Part shown: positions 51,843-63,215 of the stretch, piece by piece
Layout: each line of letters starts with the position of its first letter
How positions within the stretch are numbered: the stretch's first letter is position 1
Assembly (NCBI GenBank): GCA_033558025.1
Contig: JAUCEF010000003.1
Coordinates: 1,204,001 to 1,268,000, forward strand
DNA length: 64,000 nt
Origin: Phytophthora sp. 'mugwort'
Lineage: Eukaryota; Oomycota; Peronosporomycetes; Peronosporales; Peronosporaceae
Direction: 5' to 3'
Notes under the pieces: model-generated
Seen by the model: only the letters and a program-made list of their open reading frames with translations
What the model was told of the DNA's origin: nothing
Database searches by the model: none
Position numbers and translations under genes: made by a program

Positions 51843-53309
51843 TCAAGACTCGGCTCGCCGTGCTGCCTCTTTCTGTCGCTCTAGCATCTCCTTTTGTACT
51901 CTAGCCATCTCACAGATGCGGTCCTCATTGATCGAGATCCGCTTCTCGAGCACTGACAGTGTCCGCGTGACGATCTCCAACTGACCGACGATATGCTGCA
52001 ACGTGTTGTTCATATCCATCGAGTACCTCTGATGTGTCACTCCGTTTTGACTCGTAGGAGACCGTATTTCACTACCTGGCGACTTGGGGGTCTGCAGAGG
52101 CATCACAAGTGGATGTGGCGGCAGTGACGTCGCTGATGCATTAGAAAGCGGAGACGCAATCGGCGAACTCGTCGGTCTCACTTCATATTTTGACGCTGCG
52201 TACGGATGTCTCGGTTTCTGTTGCGGTGCTGGCACTGGCGTCGAAGTGGGTGTCGGCGGAGGCGACCCCGCCGGCACGTCCGCCGCTGTTTTAGCCTCCT
52301 CTCCATCGTCCAAACTGCCGTCCTTCTCCTTGCTCGCACTGCTGCGTCGTTGCTCCACGGCCATTGTGGCCTCAATCTTCGGTGCCAGCCGTTCTAGCTG
52401 CAAGCACTTGTCCAGATCTGCCTCCCACACCAGCACACACGAGTCCACCGCCCCCGACGCCAGCAGCTTGCAATCTTGCGAGAACTCGGCGCAGTTCACA
52501 GCCCCATCATGACCCTGCAGCGTGTACAGCACTTGCCCTTCTCGCACGTCCCACAACTTAATGGAATTATCGTGCGACGTCGAGAGCAGATAATTGCCCG
52601 TCGGGTGGAAGGCCACACACGTGACACTCGCCTCGTGTGCCTTGTAGTGGTGTACCAGTCTTCCGGCACGCGTGTCCCACAGGTTGACGCTCTTATCATA
52701 GCTACACGAAGCTAAAGTGTAGCCATTATCACTAGGGTAGAAGGCTACACCATTGACAATGCCCGCGTGTTCATAGAACGTATTAGTACATCTCTTGGTC
52801 TCCGTGTCCCAGAGTTTAACCGTTTTGTCATCGCTGCCAGAGGCGACGCGGCGTGCATCGGGGCTGAACCGTGCGCTGCGTACCCAGTTGCTATGGCCTG
52901 TGAGGCTGCACCGGAAGCGGCGCGTGGGCAGCGCCCAGATCTTGAGCGACATGTCGTCGGACGCCGTCAGCAGCTCGCGCCCCGAGGCCGAGAAGCTCAC
53001 GCTGCGCACGGCACCCGCGTGGGCCTTGATGGTCACCGAGTCTCCTCGCACTGTGGGGGTCCATAAGCGCACGGTGCGATCCTGTGAGGCCGACGCCAGC
53101 GCGTCCCCCGTGGGGGAGAAGCTTAGTGCATGTACGGGCCCCGTGTGCCCCTTGAAGCGGAACGCACGCAGCTGCGGCTTGAAGTTCCACACAGTCACCA
53201 GGCCATCCAAAGAGCTCGAGGCCACCTGCTGTCCACCAGGGTGGAAGCTCACGCCAGTGACCGCTGACTTGTGCCCACGAAACGTGCGCTCAAGGGAAGG
53301 AGTCGCCAT
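51843..53309 (-). CDS. POC1: POC1 centriolar protein homologue (seven WD40 repeats plus coiled coil)
   Basis: A 488-aa single-exon protein. The true start is the ATG at 53307-53309; the open frame runs 33 bases further from a TTG. Seven WD40 blades occupy about 1-290, each with a G-H and W-D/W-N/W-E pattern (for example FRGHKSAVTGVSFHPGGQQV, TLQGHDGAVNCAEFSQDCKL). A Pro/Ser linker follows (about 310-430), then a C-terminal helix of about 55 residues, QHIVGQLEIVTRTLSVLEKR, the POC1-domain signature. POC1 stabilises centrioles and basal bodies, which fits an organism with flagellated zoospores. It converges on FAM21. No frame breaks. Confidence 0.9.
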   Translation of the reverse strand: MATPSLERTFRGHKSAVTGVSFHPGGQQVASSSLDGLVTVWNFKPQLRAFRFKGHTGPVHALSFSPTGDALASASQDRTVRLWTPTVRGDSVTIKAHAGAVRSVSFSASGRELLTASDDMSLKIWALPTRRFRCSLTGHSNWVRSARFSPDARRVASGSDDKTVKLWDTETKRCTNTFYEHAGIVNGVAFYPSDNGYTLASCSYDKSVNLWDTRAGRLVHHYKAHEASVTCVAFHPTGNYLLSTSHDNSIKLWDVREGQVLYTLQGHDGAVNCAEFSQDCKLLASGAVDSCVLVWEADLDKCLQLERLAPKIEATMAVEQRRSSASKEKDGSLDDGEEAKTAADVPAGSPPPTPTSTPVPAPQQKPRHPYAASKYEVRPTSSPIASPLSNASATSLPPHPLVMPLQTPKSPGSEIRSPTSQNGVTHQRYSMDMNNTLQHIVGQLEIVTRTLSVLEKRISINEDRICEMARVQKEMLERQKEAARRAES

Positions 53310-53779
53310 TGCGTTTTTTAAATACTGACCAGATTGTGTCAATTTGTCGGATACGGTACAGATGACCCCTACTCATGGAATAAAACACATCCCGATCACC
53401 AACTGTTTACAAACCTCTTCCCTCTCACCCATAGAGATACAAAATCGCCAAAACTGTGCGTAAGCTATTATTTGGGATGTTTATCATAAAGGTACCACAA
53501 CAAAGGGCAAGTTTATCAGGAGGGGCCACAAGCAGTGTCGTTTTTAATTATATTTTTAGTTTAAAGCCCCATGAAGTTGAAACCTATGTTCATTAGAAGA
53601 AAACGCAGCTAGAGATGAGGGCGATGCAAGGCTTGCTTGCCAAGATCGACTTGGTGTCTCGCTTCGGATGTGATGACCCTAAATACACATTCATTTTGCA
53701 GACTTGAAGCTTGCTGGTGTGTTTATCCGCGCCTATGAGTTTAACACTAACAAGAGTATAAAACGGAACAAGGGCGGTG
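53310..53779. promoter_or_regulatory. Upstream region of POC1 and boundary with MULE remnant
   Basis: AT-rich non-coding sequence. On the minus strand, TCATCTGTACCG about 50 bases before the POC1 ATG loosely resembles the oomycete initiator (TCATTYYN...), but the match is partial. Confidence 0.3.
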
Positions 53780-55790
53780 GGAATCACAAGAAGTGGTTTG
53801 TGCTTCGGCGCGGAAGGGGGCTGTAAGTGGTTTATAGCTCTATCTCGGAAAAGGGCAGTGCAGACTAGCACAGATCCGCACAAGAAGACTCGAAAGAAGC
53901 CAAAAACAAAACATTCACACGTTCCTGATGAATCGTGGTACATTTCGGCTATGAACCTTCAACATGTTTAATTTCGCAGCAGCATCGCGGCGATGAAGAG
54001 TGAATTCTTGCTGGAGCAACCTGGTCTTAATGCTGCGATTGTTGATGGTCACAGCACGTCCAAGGCCGAGTGGTAAACAACATGAAGGCGATACATGGGA
54101 TCGCTCTGCAGAAGCAGTCTGCTCTGCTTTACCACAACATTCATAATACAAAGTCTTTGCGGAAAGTCGACCCGTCGCTGAATACGGGGGTCTCCCTAGT
54201 TTCCTGAAGCAGTTTGCGAAGTTAAACGCAGGTTCACGCGTGTGCTGTCAGTTGGATTCACGCGGCAGATTCTTTCGTGCCTTCGTATCGCTAGGGAGTG
54301 TTGTGTGTGTGCAAGATTCGCTTTTGCCGGTGTGGGAATGCGATGGCACACACATGAAGGACGCTCTCTACAACGGAATATGTCTAAGGTTAATCGGCAG
54401 AGACGGAGAGAAGAAAACGGCTCCGGTTGCAGTGGCGTTCACAAAGAGGCCATTGATAATTTTGCATGGTTCTTCTGTAATTGCATCGTGGCTGGCGTGA
54501 ACTTGCATGGTAGGCCAACCTTCTGTGATCGCGGAAAACACTAGCAGCACAGGCGCTATTGCGACGACTGGGATTGCAAGTGCATCTGAAGTTTTGCTGC
54601 GTCTATATTCGTTTCAACACGATGGTCAACAAGAGTTTAAGTCTTTGAAGTGAACATGCAGTCCGTGAAAGACGACATTTTGATTTTACAAGGAGCTTCA
54701 TCAACACAAATATTTGACAAAGCGGTGGATGCCATCGTTGCACGGTACCCGCGTTGCATCTCAAAGGTATTAGCCGAGGAGTCAGTGGAGTCTTTTTGGA
54801 GCTATCTTCATGGAATCCACCCTACGGATTGGTCTGTAGTCGGTAACATAAAGCCAACGATAGAAGAATCCGCGTGGATGTCCAAGTCGTGGGGCAAAGT
54901 GTTGAAGCATGGAGACCCGCTACCTTTGTTCGGAGTGCGGTCTACAAGTGCCGTCGAAGGTGACAACAATGGTCTCCTCTGGAAAGGGGTAAGGAACAAA
55001 CTAGTGCTCGGGCTGCGAATGGCTTACTATGCACGTGCACTGCAAGTGCTTGAGAAACGGAAGAAGGTCGTCAGTGACTGGAGTGAGGCTGGCTTCGACA
55101 TATCCTCTCATGCAAAAAAGCTTCTCGACGATGAAAAGCTGCGTGTGGCCTCGCAGACAGTGATCAGGGGATCACATCCTATTTTGTTTTATGTGTTTGA
55201 TGCCTTCGATCCTCGTAATGCCTCCGGAAGTGCCCACCTTTACGAAGTCAACATGGCGTTGGGAATATGCACACGGTGCACGGTGGCAGAACAGCTGAAG
55301 GTGCCGTGTCGACATTCAAGCCGTCTTGTACGACATGTCAAAAGCACCCACCAGTGAACGGCCTCATTGGGACGTGAAGAAGTTTTTTCATGACGCGTAC
55401 GCGGTACCGAAGATGGTTGAAGCGTTCGGGTACGGTATCAATTCGTCTGCCACTTTACGATCAGCTTGAGTGGACCGATTCAGTGAAACCATCTCCAAAG
55501 TACAGACAAGCTGGTCGAACACAATTACGTCCAAAAGACAGGGCTGATATCATCAGAGGTGGCAAAAGAAAACACAATCGAGGTGAGTGTCCAAGCTCGA
55601 CAGCGGGCTCAACGCATCGCCAGTCATCGGTATCTTCTTCGCCAAACTATGACGAAGAGAGTGTCGAAGTTGCTATCTTTTTCGATAGCCAGATTACCGC
55701 TGCTCAGACGAAGAAGAAAAATGCCATTGCAGCCAATGCGGGATTCCTGCCCATAATATTCAGAGCTGCACCAATACGCTAGGTGAGGTA
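53780..55790 (+). pseudogene. MULE transposase with SWIM-type finger, frameshifted
   Basis: Forward text: a basic N-terminus (53777-53971), LNAAIVDGHSTSKAEW, then LLPVWECDGTHMKDALYNGI then CLRLIGRDG (first Asp in C-D-G-T, 54310-54420), a frame shift at about 54445, EAIDNFAWFFCNCIVAGVNL and PTFCDRGK (second Asp), another break, then an intact 235-codon frame (54650-55357) covering ESVESFWSYLHGIHPTDW to the Cys-rich VNMALGICTRCTVAEQLKVP then CRH, the SWIM pattern (C-x-C...C-x-H) found in MULE transposases. The tail to about 55780 is Gln/Ser/Lys-rich. Domain order and spacing fit a full-length MULE disrupted by a few indels, making it the best-preserved MULE here. Confidence 0.78.
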
Positions 55791-56560
55791 GAAGAAGCAG
55801 GTGTAGGAATTCTCCCGGGAGAATATGTTGTTGGTGAATACCCTTCAAAGTGCGCGGTCTGCATGCTGCATACGAGACAGAAACGAGCAAATCTCAGTAA
55901 AGGACACCAATTATATTTGCTATATAGATGCATAATTACCTTCGAAGTTCCTGCGAGCTACAAGAGGAGAAATAATGAATCTTGGTTGTTGCCGTCAATG
56001 TATGGATGTCATCTGTTTCATCCTAAAGGAAAGTCTAACAACACGGAGTATGGTCAGGTGATGGCAACCGGTGTGAACCAAAGTCATGATGTACCTGATA
56101 GGCGGCAAATTAGGCTGATACAAGTATCGCTTCCTCGAGGCTCACACCATTGCAATGAACAGTTAGAATCCCTACAGCAGATACCCAGTACGAACGATAC
56201 GTACCTCGCCTGGCGGAGATGTGCGCTTCATCCCCAGTGCACACTCTAGTCGAACTTCTCCCTTGACGTTGCAGCACTGGGCCTTGTTACCACACCGCTC
56301 ACTGCTACTGACTCGGTACTAGCGAAGCTCAACAGAGTGCTTGCCGGAGAATCTGTAAATAAAAGATGAAAGAAGAGAGCGGAAGGAGAGAGACGAAATC
56401 GCAAGCCCCTTTCTCATATTCTCTTAAAGAAGCTTCATCAAAAACTTTGGCGCTCTATTTTGTTATTATCCGCCTCTGTGTGTCGTGTGATACGGCAGCG
56501 TGGGATGCTACACGAGGTACCGGAGGATGAATGCGCACTTGTGATCTGAGAGGAATATTA
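55791..56560. other. Gene-free downstream flank of MULE
   Basis: Frame 55863-56249 is open for 128 codons but has no recognised domain. It may be a second MULE reading frame or neutral sequence. Confidence 0.35.
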
Positions 56561-56569
56561 ACAACAAAC

Positions 56570-56850
56570 ATGGCGATCGCTGGCGGCGTAGCTCCGGACC
56601 GCCTCGTAAATGGCAAGTGTTCGTGGAGAAGCGCCTCGTGCAGCAGGACGACATCCGCCGCAACTGCGGCCGCGCGCTCACCACGGACCAGGATTGGAAC
56701 TGCATGACAAGCCTGAGCCTGAGCAGGAGCCGCTATGCGATGTGGAGGGCAGCGACTCGGATGATCAAGATGACGCCGTCGTACCAAAGGGCCGGCAGGA
56801 AGGGAGGTGCGTTGCCGTGTCTTCTATTTTGCCCTATCAAACTGCTTGTG
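56570..56850 (+). pseudogene. Possible host-gene exon fragment
   Basis: GC-rich island in an AT-rich setting. One frame reads KWQVFVEKRLVQQDDIRRNC then GRALTTDQDW, and after a two-base shift near 56700 the next reads LHDKPEPEQEPLCDVEGSDS then DDQDDAVVPKGRQEG, followed by GTGCGT, a possible 5' splice site. Composition looks coding, but the family is unknown and the shift suggests decay. Confidence 0.28.
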
Positions 56851-57586
56851 GCCCCTGCTGATAAACTTGTCCTTCCTTGTGGTGCCCTGGTGATACATCC
56901 ATTACTTTGTGCAAGGCACACTAACAATTCCTCCTTAAGGGTCTTCTTCGGAATAGTGAAACAACCGTAATACCATCTATTTTGAACCTGGGGTCATTTG
57001 TGATTTCATAATCAGCCGTTCCCGACGCTTTGGTTCGTGAGGGGATCATTCTCCTTTTGTATTCGCCAAATCTATTGCCCACGGTTTCACCACTATGTTT
57101 TATCTTACAATTTTTATTTATTTATGGGTCCACCAGTCATTTATCATTCTGCCATACGTCACCAGAGAAGCATAGCTGCCCCCCCTCCCCGCGCGACCTG
57201 GTGAGCACCAGACCAGGCCTAAGACTCCTCCTGAGGAGCCGTAGTGGCAGGCAGAGGGGTCAGAGGCAGCGCGACAGAAGCCTGGTCTGGTCTTTGAGCT
57301 GACAGGGCGGTATGAACTTGACCTCCACCACGGGTTGGACCTCCACTTGGACTGCCAGGCCGGGGAGACTGAGTGAGATCGCCTTGGCGCGGGGCCTCCT
57401 GGCGTTACTTGGCCAGGCGTCACCTGTTGCGGTTGGGAGGCTTGGGCTTGCATTTGGGGTTGAGCTGGAGTTGGAGCTGAAGCTTGCGTTAGTGCAGCAA
57501 TATGAGTAGAGCGACACGGCGACATCACTAGCTTGTAGAAGCTCAAGACTCTTAATCTATTGACTAGATTACAGGGAGAAACCACT

Positions 57587-57728
57587 TGTTAGGTAAAGAG
57601 GTAAATCCAAAGGTGCATTGATCTTAGCGCTGTGCAAACTGTGCAATCTGGACCTTCTGTGAGCAATCAACGGTGAACTGCAACTGACTCCAAAGTCAGG
57701 AGTTGCCGCTTGCCCAGCACGTACCAAT
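57587..57728 (-). repeat. Copia 5' LTR (third copy)
   Basis: Minus-strand ATTGGTACGTGCTGGGCAAG to TTTACCTAACA. Nearly identical to the 42.64-42.78 kb copy. It lies after the same gypsy D-R-D-T-K-F-I-S-G codons. Confidence 0.78.
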
Positions 57729-58602
57729 CGCCCAGAGATGAACTTGGTGTCGCGGTCCGCCACAACGTCATGGGGCATGCCGTGACGTTTCGAAATGTTA
57801 TCGAGGAACAGTGTCGCGACACTTCAGGAGCCGTCGCTGTCTTCATCTTGCGATGAATGGGACCTCTTGGTCAGTCGATCGACCACACTCCAGATTGAGT
57901 TGTGTCCACTCTCGGTATCCGGCAGGTCCGTAATGAATCCCATTGAAATATAATTCCATCGCTCGTCTGGAATCTGTATTGGTTCTATCAATCCAGGCGT
58001 CTTCGACAGGCGTGGTTTGTTCCGTCGACAGTCTTCACAGTCTGAGATGTACTTTCGGATCGTGCGCGCCATTCGTGACCAATACCAGTCCGCGCGAAGC
58101 TTCAGATAGGTTCTGGCGGTACCAGGGTGTCCACCGTAGTTTGAGTCGTGAGCTTTGGCATGATACGATGCTTGAGCTTGATGTCATTTGGAACCACGGT
58201 GCGGAGCTTCTCGTCCGTTGATCCGTGGTACCAAAGAAGTTCATTTTCCTCGAAGTACGATTTGTACTGCTTCTCAGATACACCACGCTTCCTCGAGGGT
58301 TCTCCGCGCTTCTTGATCGCGAGTCGAATTTTCTGGATCACTTTATCCTTCGCGTAACCAGAAATAATGGAGTTGACGAGATCACGCATGGGTTTAATCT
58401 CTATGATACGAAGCTGATAGCTTGTCTCGTTGAAACTAGGAACCAGTAGGACAAGAAACTCATTCGTCTCAGGCTTGAGATCAGATCGTCGGCTGAGAGC
58501 ATCTGAGATCCCGTTCTTTACTACAGGGAGATACGCGAAACTGGCTGGTACTCAGCGAGAATATCGTAACAGCGCGCAAGCCGTCGATTTGCCATCTTTT
58601 GT
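57729..58602 (-). pseudogene. Gypsy RNase H-integrase fragment (inverted copy)
   Basis: Contains MARTIRKYISDCEDCRRNKP (integrase zinc finger), ERWNYISMGFITDLPDTESG, MRDLVNSIISGYAKDKVIQK and the DRDTKFISG end, all shared with the 41.4-42.6 kb fragment. It lacks the first 320 bases of that fragment (RNase H start). Confidence 0.82.
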
Positions 58603-59721
58603 TATTTTCCGCCACCAGACCCCCGGCACCGCGCCTCCGCCACTCCCCCCCCCCCCAAAAAAAAAAAGAAACCTGCTGAAGCCGCAGGTACGACTGTTCA
58701 CCGTGCGGCCTTAGCTCTCTCAGTGCCCGGAATTCTGATGCTGCGCATATATGCTGCTAGTGTCCTTTCTCCACCCCTTGGGGCCCCTCAACAGGCAGGC
58801 AAGGCGTCCTTACGAGTCTAAGGTGCGCAGCTCTCCTAGTCGCAGGTACAAGCTGTATACGCCATGTACCTGGTCAAAGGTTAGCTAAGCGACTGTGTTT
58901 GTGTTGCTCTATCCAGAAATCGAAGCCTGTCGAGAAGGAGACGTGTGCGGCTGCCATCAATGACTGAGCGAGAGGTGCTGAAGACACGGTACGCGTTTGA
59001 TTTGAATGAAGTGATACATGTACACAGTGTGATGAAACTAACGATTATCATTTGTGAGTGATTACACGCAGAAAGGGCTATTGCGTCGACGATGGGACAT
59101 CCTACGAATCGTGGTGATTTTCAGTGATACGAGCAAGCGAAGGAGGAAAACACAGAGTAGGCGGCTTTGCTGGCACCGCCAATGCATGTTTCCAAGTTTC
59201 ATAGCGATCATCCATGTTGTTTTCATCCAGCACCCCTGTTGTCACCATTACTTCACCATGAGAGATTGTCTGCGCGGTATAGGTACATGGCAAGAGGTAG
59301 TTTCGCATCATGCAATAGAAGGATGTGCCCATCGCCGATCTCGATCAGTCTCCATTTTTCATGCCATACGGACAGCATGTTTTTGGTTTTGGACATGTTT
59401 CGCCATGGATCAAACATGAACAACATACATTACCGCCGTATGTAAGACATTCGTAATGTATTTGGGGAACCATGGACGAAACCTGGGGAGATATGGAATT
59501 GTCCATGTCTTAACTACCTAACCCTAATCAAAAACATGGGCAATAGCACCCGCCCTTTTGTATTCATGAATCAGATTCATGCATTCGTGTAGCAACGTGC
59601 ATCAATAGGTGTAAAACCAAAATGCCAACAAATAATGTAAATTAACATCTCGCATCGACCAACTTCCATTTTACAGCAATGCAACGAAAGCAAGTTTGAG
59701 TTCAGAGTGTTAGCTAAGAGA
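58603..59721. other. No recognised gene; C12-A11 tract at its start
   Basis: 58645-58656 is 12 C, followed by 11 A (58657-58667). Frames at 59054-59445 overlap on both strands, and none matches a known family. Confidence 0.4.
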
Positions 59722-59949
59722 TCAGGTGCTGGAGCTTATAGACTGTGATGTAGCCCTCACGGGTGCGGGGCCCGATTTTGGAGCCAAGCCAGCTTTCATA
59801 AAAGCTCTCTCAATAGTAACATCTGATATTATCTTCCAGATAATCGACGCAATTAAGTTACGTCGCTCTTGAGGACTTGCACTGTGGTCATGAATGCAGT
59901 GGTATAGCTCACGGCACCCACGCTTGAAGACCGCGAAAACATTAGCCAT
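59722..59949 (-). pseudogene. Pogo/Tigger-like transposase C-terminal fragment
   Basis: The minus strand reads RRNLIASIIWKIISDVTIER then AFMKAGLAPKSG. The I-x-x-x-T-I-x-x-A/S-F-x-K-A-G-[IL] ending is characteristic of CENP-B/pogo-type DDE transposases. The upstream part was not found. Confidence 0.5.
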
Positions 59950-61555
59950 ACCAGCATCGTAGCACTTAGAGGGACGAACTCCACGTTGGTCCTACGTCCT
60001 TAAGATGATCTTGTGACCTTCAGGCTGTATAGCAGCAGCACTCGGCAAATGTCAACCGATAGCGTCCAAACTTACAACAGAATACATCACTTTTCACCAA
60101 TTTCGACTTTACGTCACTAGTAATCGAAGTTTACTTCGGTTGCACGAAATGTATGTAGTCAGGTACTGTATTGTCTTGCATCAAGCATAGAGAGAGGTAT
60201 ATATATGGGGTAATAGCCAGCGGGCAGGAAGGTTCCTTGCTTGAAAGCAAGGTACCGGCTGGCAACCCCACACGGGATGGTGGTCAATTTAGCATGGACA
60301 CCGAGCGAGCCCTGTTTTTCTTGCGAGGCTGCGTAGCTTTGATCGCGCTTGTCGAAACCCCGAACGAACATCATCCTTGAAATATGACTCGTCGTTGGAC
60401 GAATGCCGCGCACCCGTTCATGGTACTGATGCAACTTCCTTCTCCTGGAAACGTGTTTCCTTCTGTTTGCTTACGTGACGCTAATTGCTTCGCTTTACTC
60501 CTCTAACGGCGCGAGCAAAAAATTAACATTCCAGCCAAAGTTGTCGGTGCCAATGGTTTTGAAAATAAATTTGATCGAACCAGCTCACCAACGTTGGTTC
60601 GATCAAATTTATTTTCAAAACCATTCCCTATGGTACGATCTAAATCCGATTATAGACTTAGAAGTGACAATAGTGAACTCATGTGCGTACATGCTCTCGG
60701 CCGAATTGCAGGCCGATTTGGGCGATCACGTTAATTTCGAATAGAGCTCATAATAACTACACGTACAACGATGCAGCGACCTGTCCCCTTTGAATATTTT
60801 GGGGCTTGGCGGGTGGATAGCATTCTCAAGGGCTGACGCCTCATAGTGACATAAGGGGCTTGGCCAGGTGGCGGTGATTCGAAGCGAGGCTCTTGCAACC
60901 CAGTGCGCGCAGCGCACGTCCGCCTCTCCTACCTTCTCAACCCGTACGTTATATTAGAACTCACTACCTAGATATTTACGTAATTGTGCGCATGACTGCT
61001 GCGAATATGCGAAGCAGCACTCCGACGTGCCACACGCACGGCAACCTCCGACGCCAGGCAGCGCTGTGTAGCACCAGCAGCGCGCTGGGGTTTCTCCCCC
61101 AGGACAACCCCCAGCACCAGTCGGCGATTGAGCAACGGCGACAGTCGGGGCAGCAGGAGTACCTAGGCGGCAGCAGTGTCTAGATAGCAGTGTCTGGATA
61201 GCAGCAGTGCCTGGGCAACGACAGAGTCCGTTGCATCATCGATTGACTCCTCACGAGGTCGCACATGATAAACGTCACTACTGCGACCACGCTGGGACAT
61301 AGCCAAATGCCAGTATGTCTTTATGTGCCGGCTCCACATCGCATGTACGTTGGAGCCGCACGATACCTCACAGTACCTCACGCTCTCAATCGAGCTCGAC
61401 GCGCATTGAAGCTCGCATGTGTTGAGGCGGACGCTTCAATCGCACAACATTCGCCTATCAAGCAACGTGGCAGCATCGGATTTCTAGGGAACTTGTCAGT
61501 CGGGGTAGTCGCCGAGAGGGTAGCAGCTTATGTACCAAATTGATACATTCCATCA
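59950..61555. other. Gene-free tract containing a perfect 31-bp hairpin
   Basis: Contains the inverted repeat at 60552-60625 and a structured stretch at about 60214-60265 (outer GCCAGC...GCTGGC, inner CCTTGCTT...AAGCAAGG). No frame matches a known family; the 96-codon frame at 60893-61183 is Ser/Thr/Gln-rich. Confidence 0.4.
60552..60625. repeat. Perfect 31-bp inverted repeat with 12-base loop
   Basis: Arms at 60552-60582 and 60595-60625 are exactly complementary, AT-rich, and contain AATAAATTTGATCGAACCA. Perfect arms of this length suggest recent origin, such as a foldback element or two transposon ends joined tail to tail. Confidence 0.9.
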
Positions 61556-63215
61556 TCACTTGTTCATGCCGGCTTTTGGTATCTTCACTGCGCTTGTTGG
61601 GTGCCCACTGAACATCTGTAGCTGAGGTCCCTTGGAACGGTAGCCTAGCATTGCGGACAAAACTGACTGGATTTTGGGTAGCGCTAGAGGCTTAATCATG
61701 ACATCCGCGGTATTGCCGTTCGTTGGCACGTGCAACAAGTGTCGAACTTGGTCCTTCAATTATGTGTGAGAATTGCTGTTGATGTGTTTTGTGTTGGAGT
61801 GCTTACCAGACTTCTGAAGCAGGTACAGTGCCTCTAGTTATTAGCGCACAAGCGTCTGCGTGACAGAAGTCCACCGTAACTCCCCACACCATCCCATAAT
61901 CAACGGATTGTCCTTAATCATTTGTTCATCGCGATGTACTCAGTTACGCTGCTCGACTGGACACTTACGCCCTCCTTCCGTGAGCCATACGATACGACAT
62001 TTCCATCGAGAAGTGTAGGTGGCTAAAAACAGACCTGAATCATCGCGATCACTGGCGTAGTTAGAGTCCTTAAAACACCGTAATCCAGACATCAATACCA
62101 TGAACGACGTTCATGTAGTAAACACCGTAATCCAGACATCATTGCCTTGAACTACGTCCTCGTGGGGTTCGACATCTCGTGTTTCCAGCAGATAACGCAA
62201 CGCCCGCTGTGCCTCACAGAAGCGCGTTTCTGTGAAGCACGACAGGAACTTCCCGAGATGGCGAACATCATGTGCGATATCTGATCACGTACCAGACACC
62301 AGATAGTGCAATGATCCCACTAATTATCGGTATGGTATGACAGCGAGGTTTGGTTAGCGGATTTAATTTTGCTCTGAATGCACCCGTATCTTGAGGTGTT
62401 CAGCAACCGTAGAAGTTATGTAGACCAAACTTCATCATAGGCTTGTCTGTATGGGATCTTTGACTATAAATCAATTGAGTGCTCACTGCATCCAACGTGA
62501 TCGAGGTCCCAACCAGTTATTTCACTACTCTCATGATGGTCGCCCACATAGATGGTCAATGACATGGCTACCTGCGTCACTGATTTGTACTTCGCGTAGA
62601 GACCGGAGTCACGATCACGTCTTGTTTCATACCAGGCTCCCAAAGGAGATGTGCAACGTCTTGCACCACGGTGTCGGAACTTACTTTAACCCGTACACAG
62701 GCTGGATGACCTGGCAGACCGTCTTACCCTTCAGTGTAGTCGAAAGGGATCTCCATGAGATTAGTTCCTCCAGCAGTCCGTTAAGACACGATGGCTTGAC
62801 GCCATATTTCCCGGCATCCCATCCATGCGTCCGCGCACATGTGTCGCTGCTCTCGCCACCTTGGAACGGATGTAGGCGCGTACGTTTATAGGTGCCCGAC
62901 GCCAAAGTGCTGCTTGAATCCGTGTTCGACAAGCCTGGCTTTAAAAAGCGTCACACTGCCTTGTGCATCGCGCGTGACCGTGTACACCTGCTTGCTAGTA
63001 ATGACCGTCCAACGCTTGGTTCTTTTTCGTGCAATTAGCTTCCATGTTCCATGTTGTTGCAACGACGTGAAATCCACTTGCATGGCAGCTTTCCCACTCG
63101 GGTCAGTTTTTATTCTTCTTCGCCTGCTTCTACGTATTTGAGTTAATGATGTCTTTCTTTGTTTCAAAAGAGAGGGCACCTCCCTCGCTCGGAGAGTGCG
63201 CCAATCACGGTGCAT
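61556..63215 (-). pseudogene. Copia RT-RNase H remnant, second lineage
   Basis: Minus-strand text: MQVDFTSLQQHGTWKLIARK then TLFKARLVEHGFKQHFGVGH (RT start, 62886-63215), LEELISWRSLSTTLKGKTVC then QVIQPVYGLK (62681-62800), SLTIYVGDHH at about 62540 where copia RT has YVDD, and QVRHLLHVPTNGNTADVMIK then PLALPKIQSVLSAMLGYRS (RNase H end, 61590-61750). Stops and frame changes abound. The catalytic motif has one Asp changed to Gly. It differs in sequence from the 31-34 kb copia. Confidence 0.7.

Larger units (their letters stand above)
57229..58602 (-). repeat. Inverted near-identical copy of 41,765-43,145 (gypsy-copia junction)
   Basis: Read on the minus strand, this repeats the gypsy RNase H end, linker, integrase start, copia LTR and start of copia gag found at 41.77-43.15 kb, with the same reading frames and the same premature stops. 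In the 95-residue integrase linker only two residues differ (Ser/Phe and Phe/Leu). Similarity starts at GGCAAATCGACGGCTTGCGC and ends at CTACGGCTCCTCAGGA. Confidence 0.9.

Noticed and set aside
53310..53342. Upstream extension of POC1
   Set aside because: It begins with TTG; the ATG at 53,307-53,309 directly precedes the first WD40 blade.
60214..60265. Structured stretch that might be a small RNA gene
   Set aside because: It has nested stems, but no family resemblance or promoter boxes; kept only as a note in the intergenic entry.
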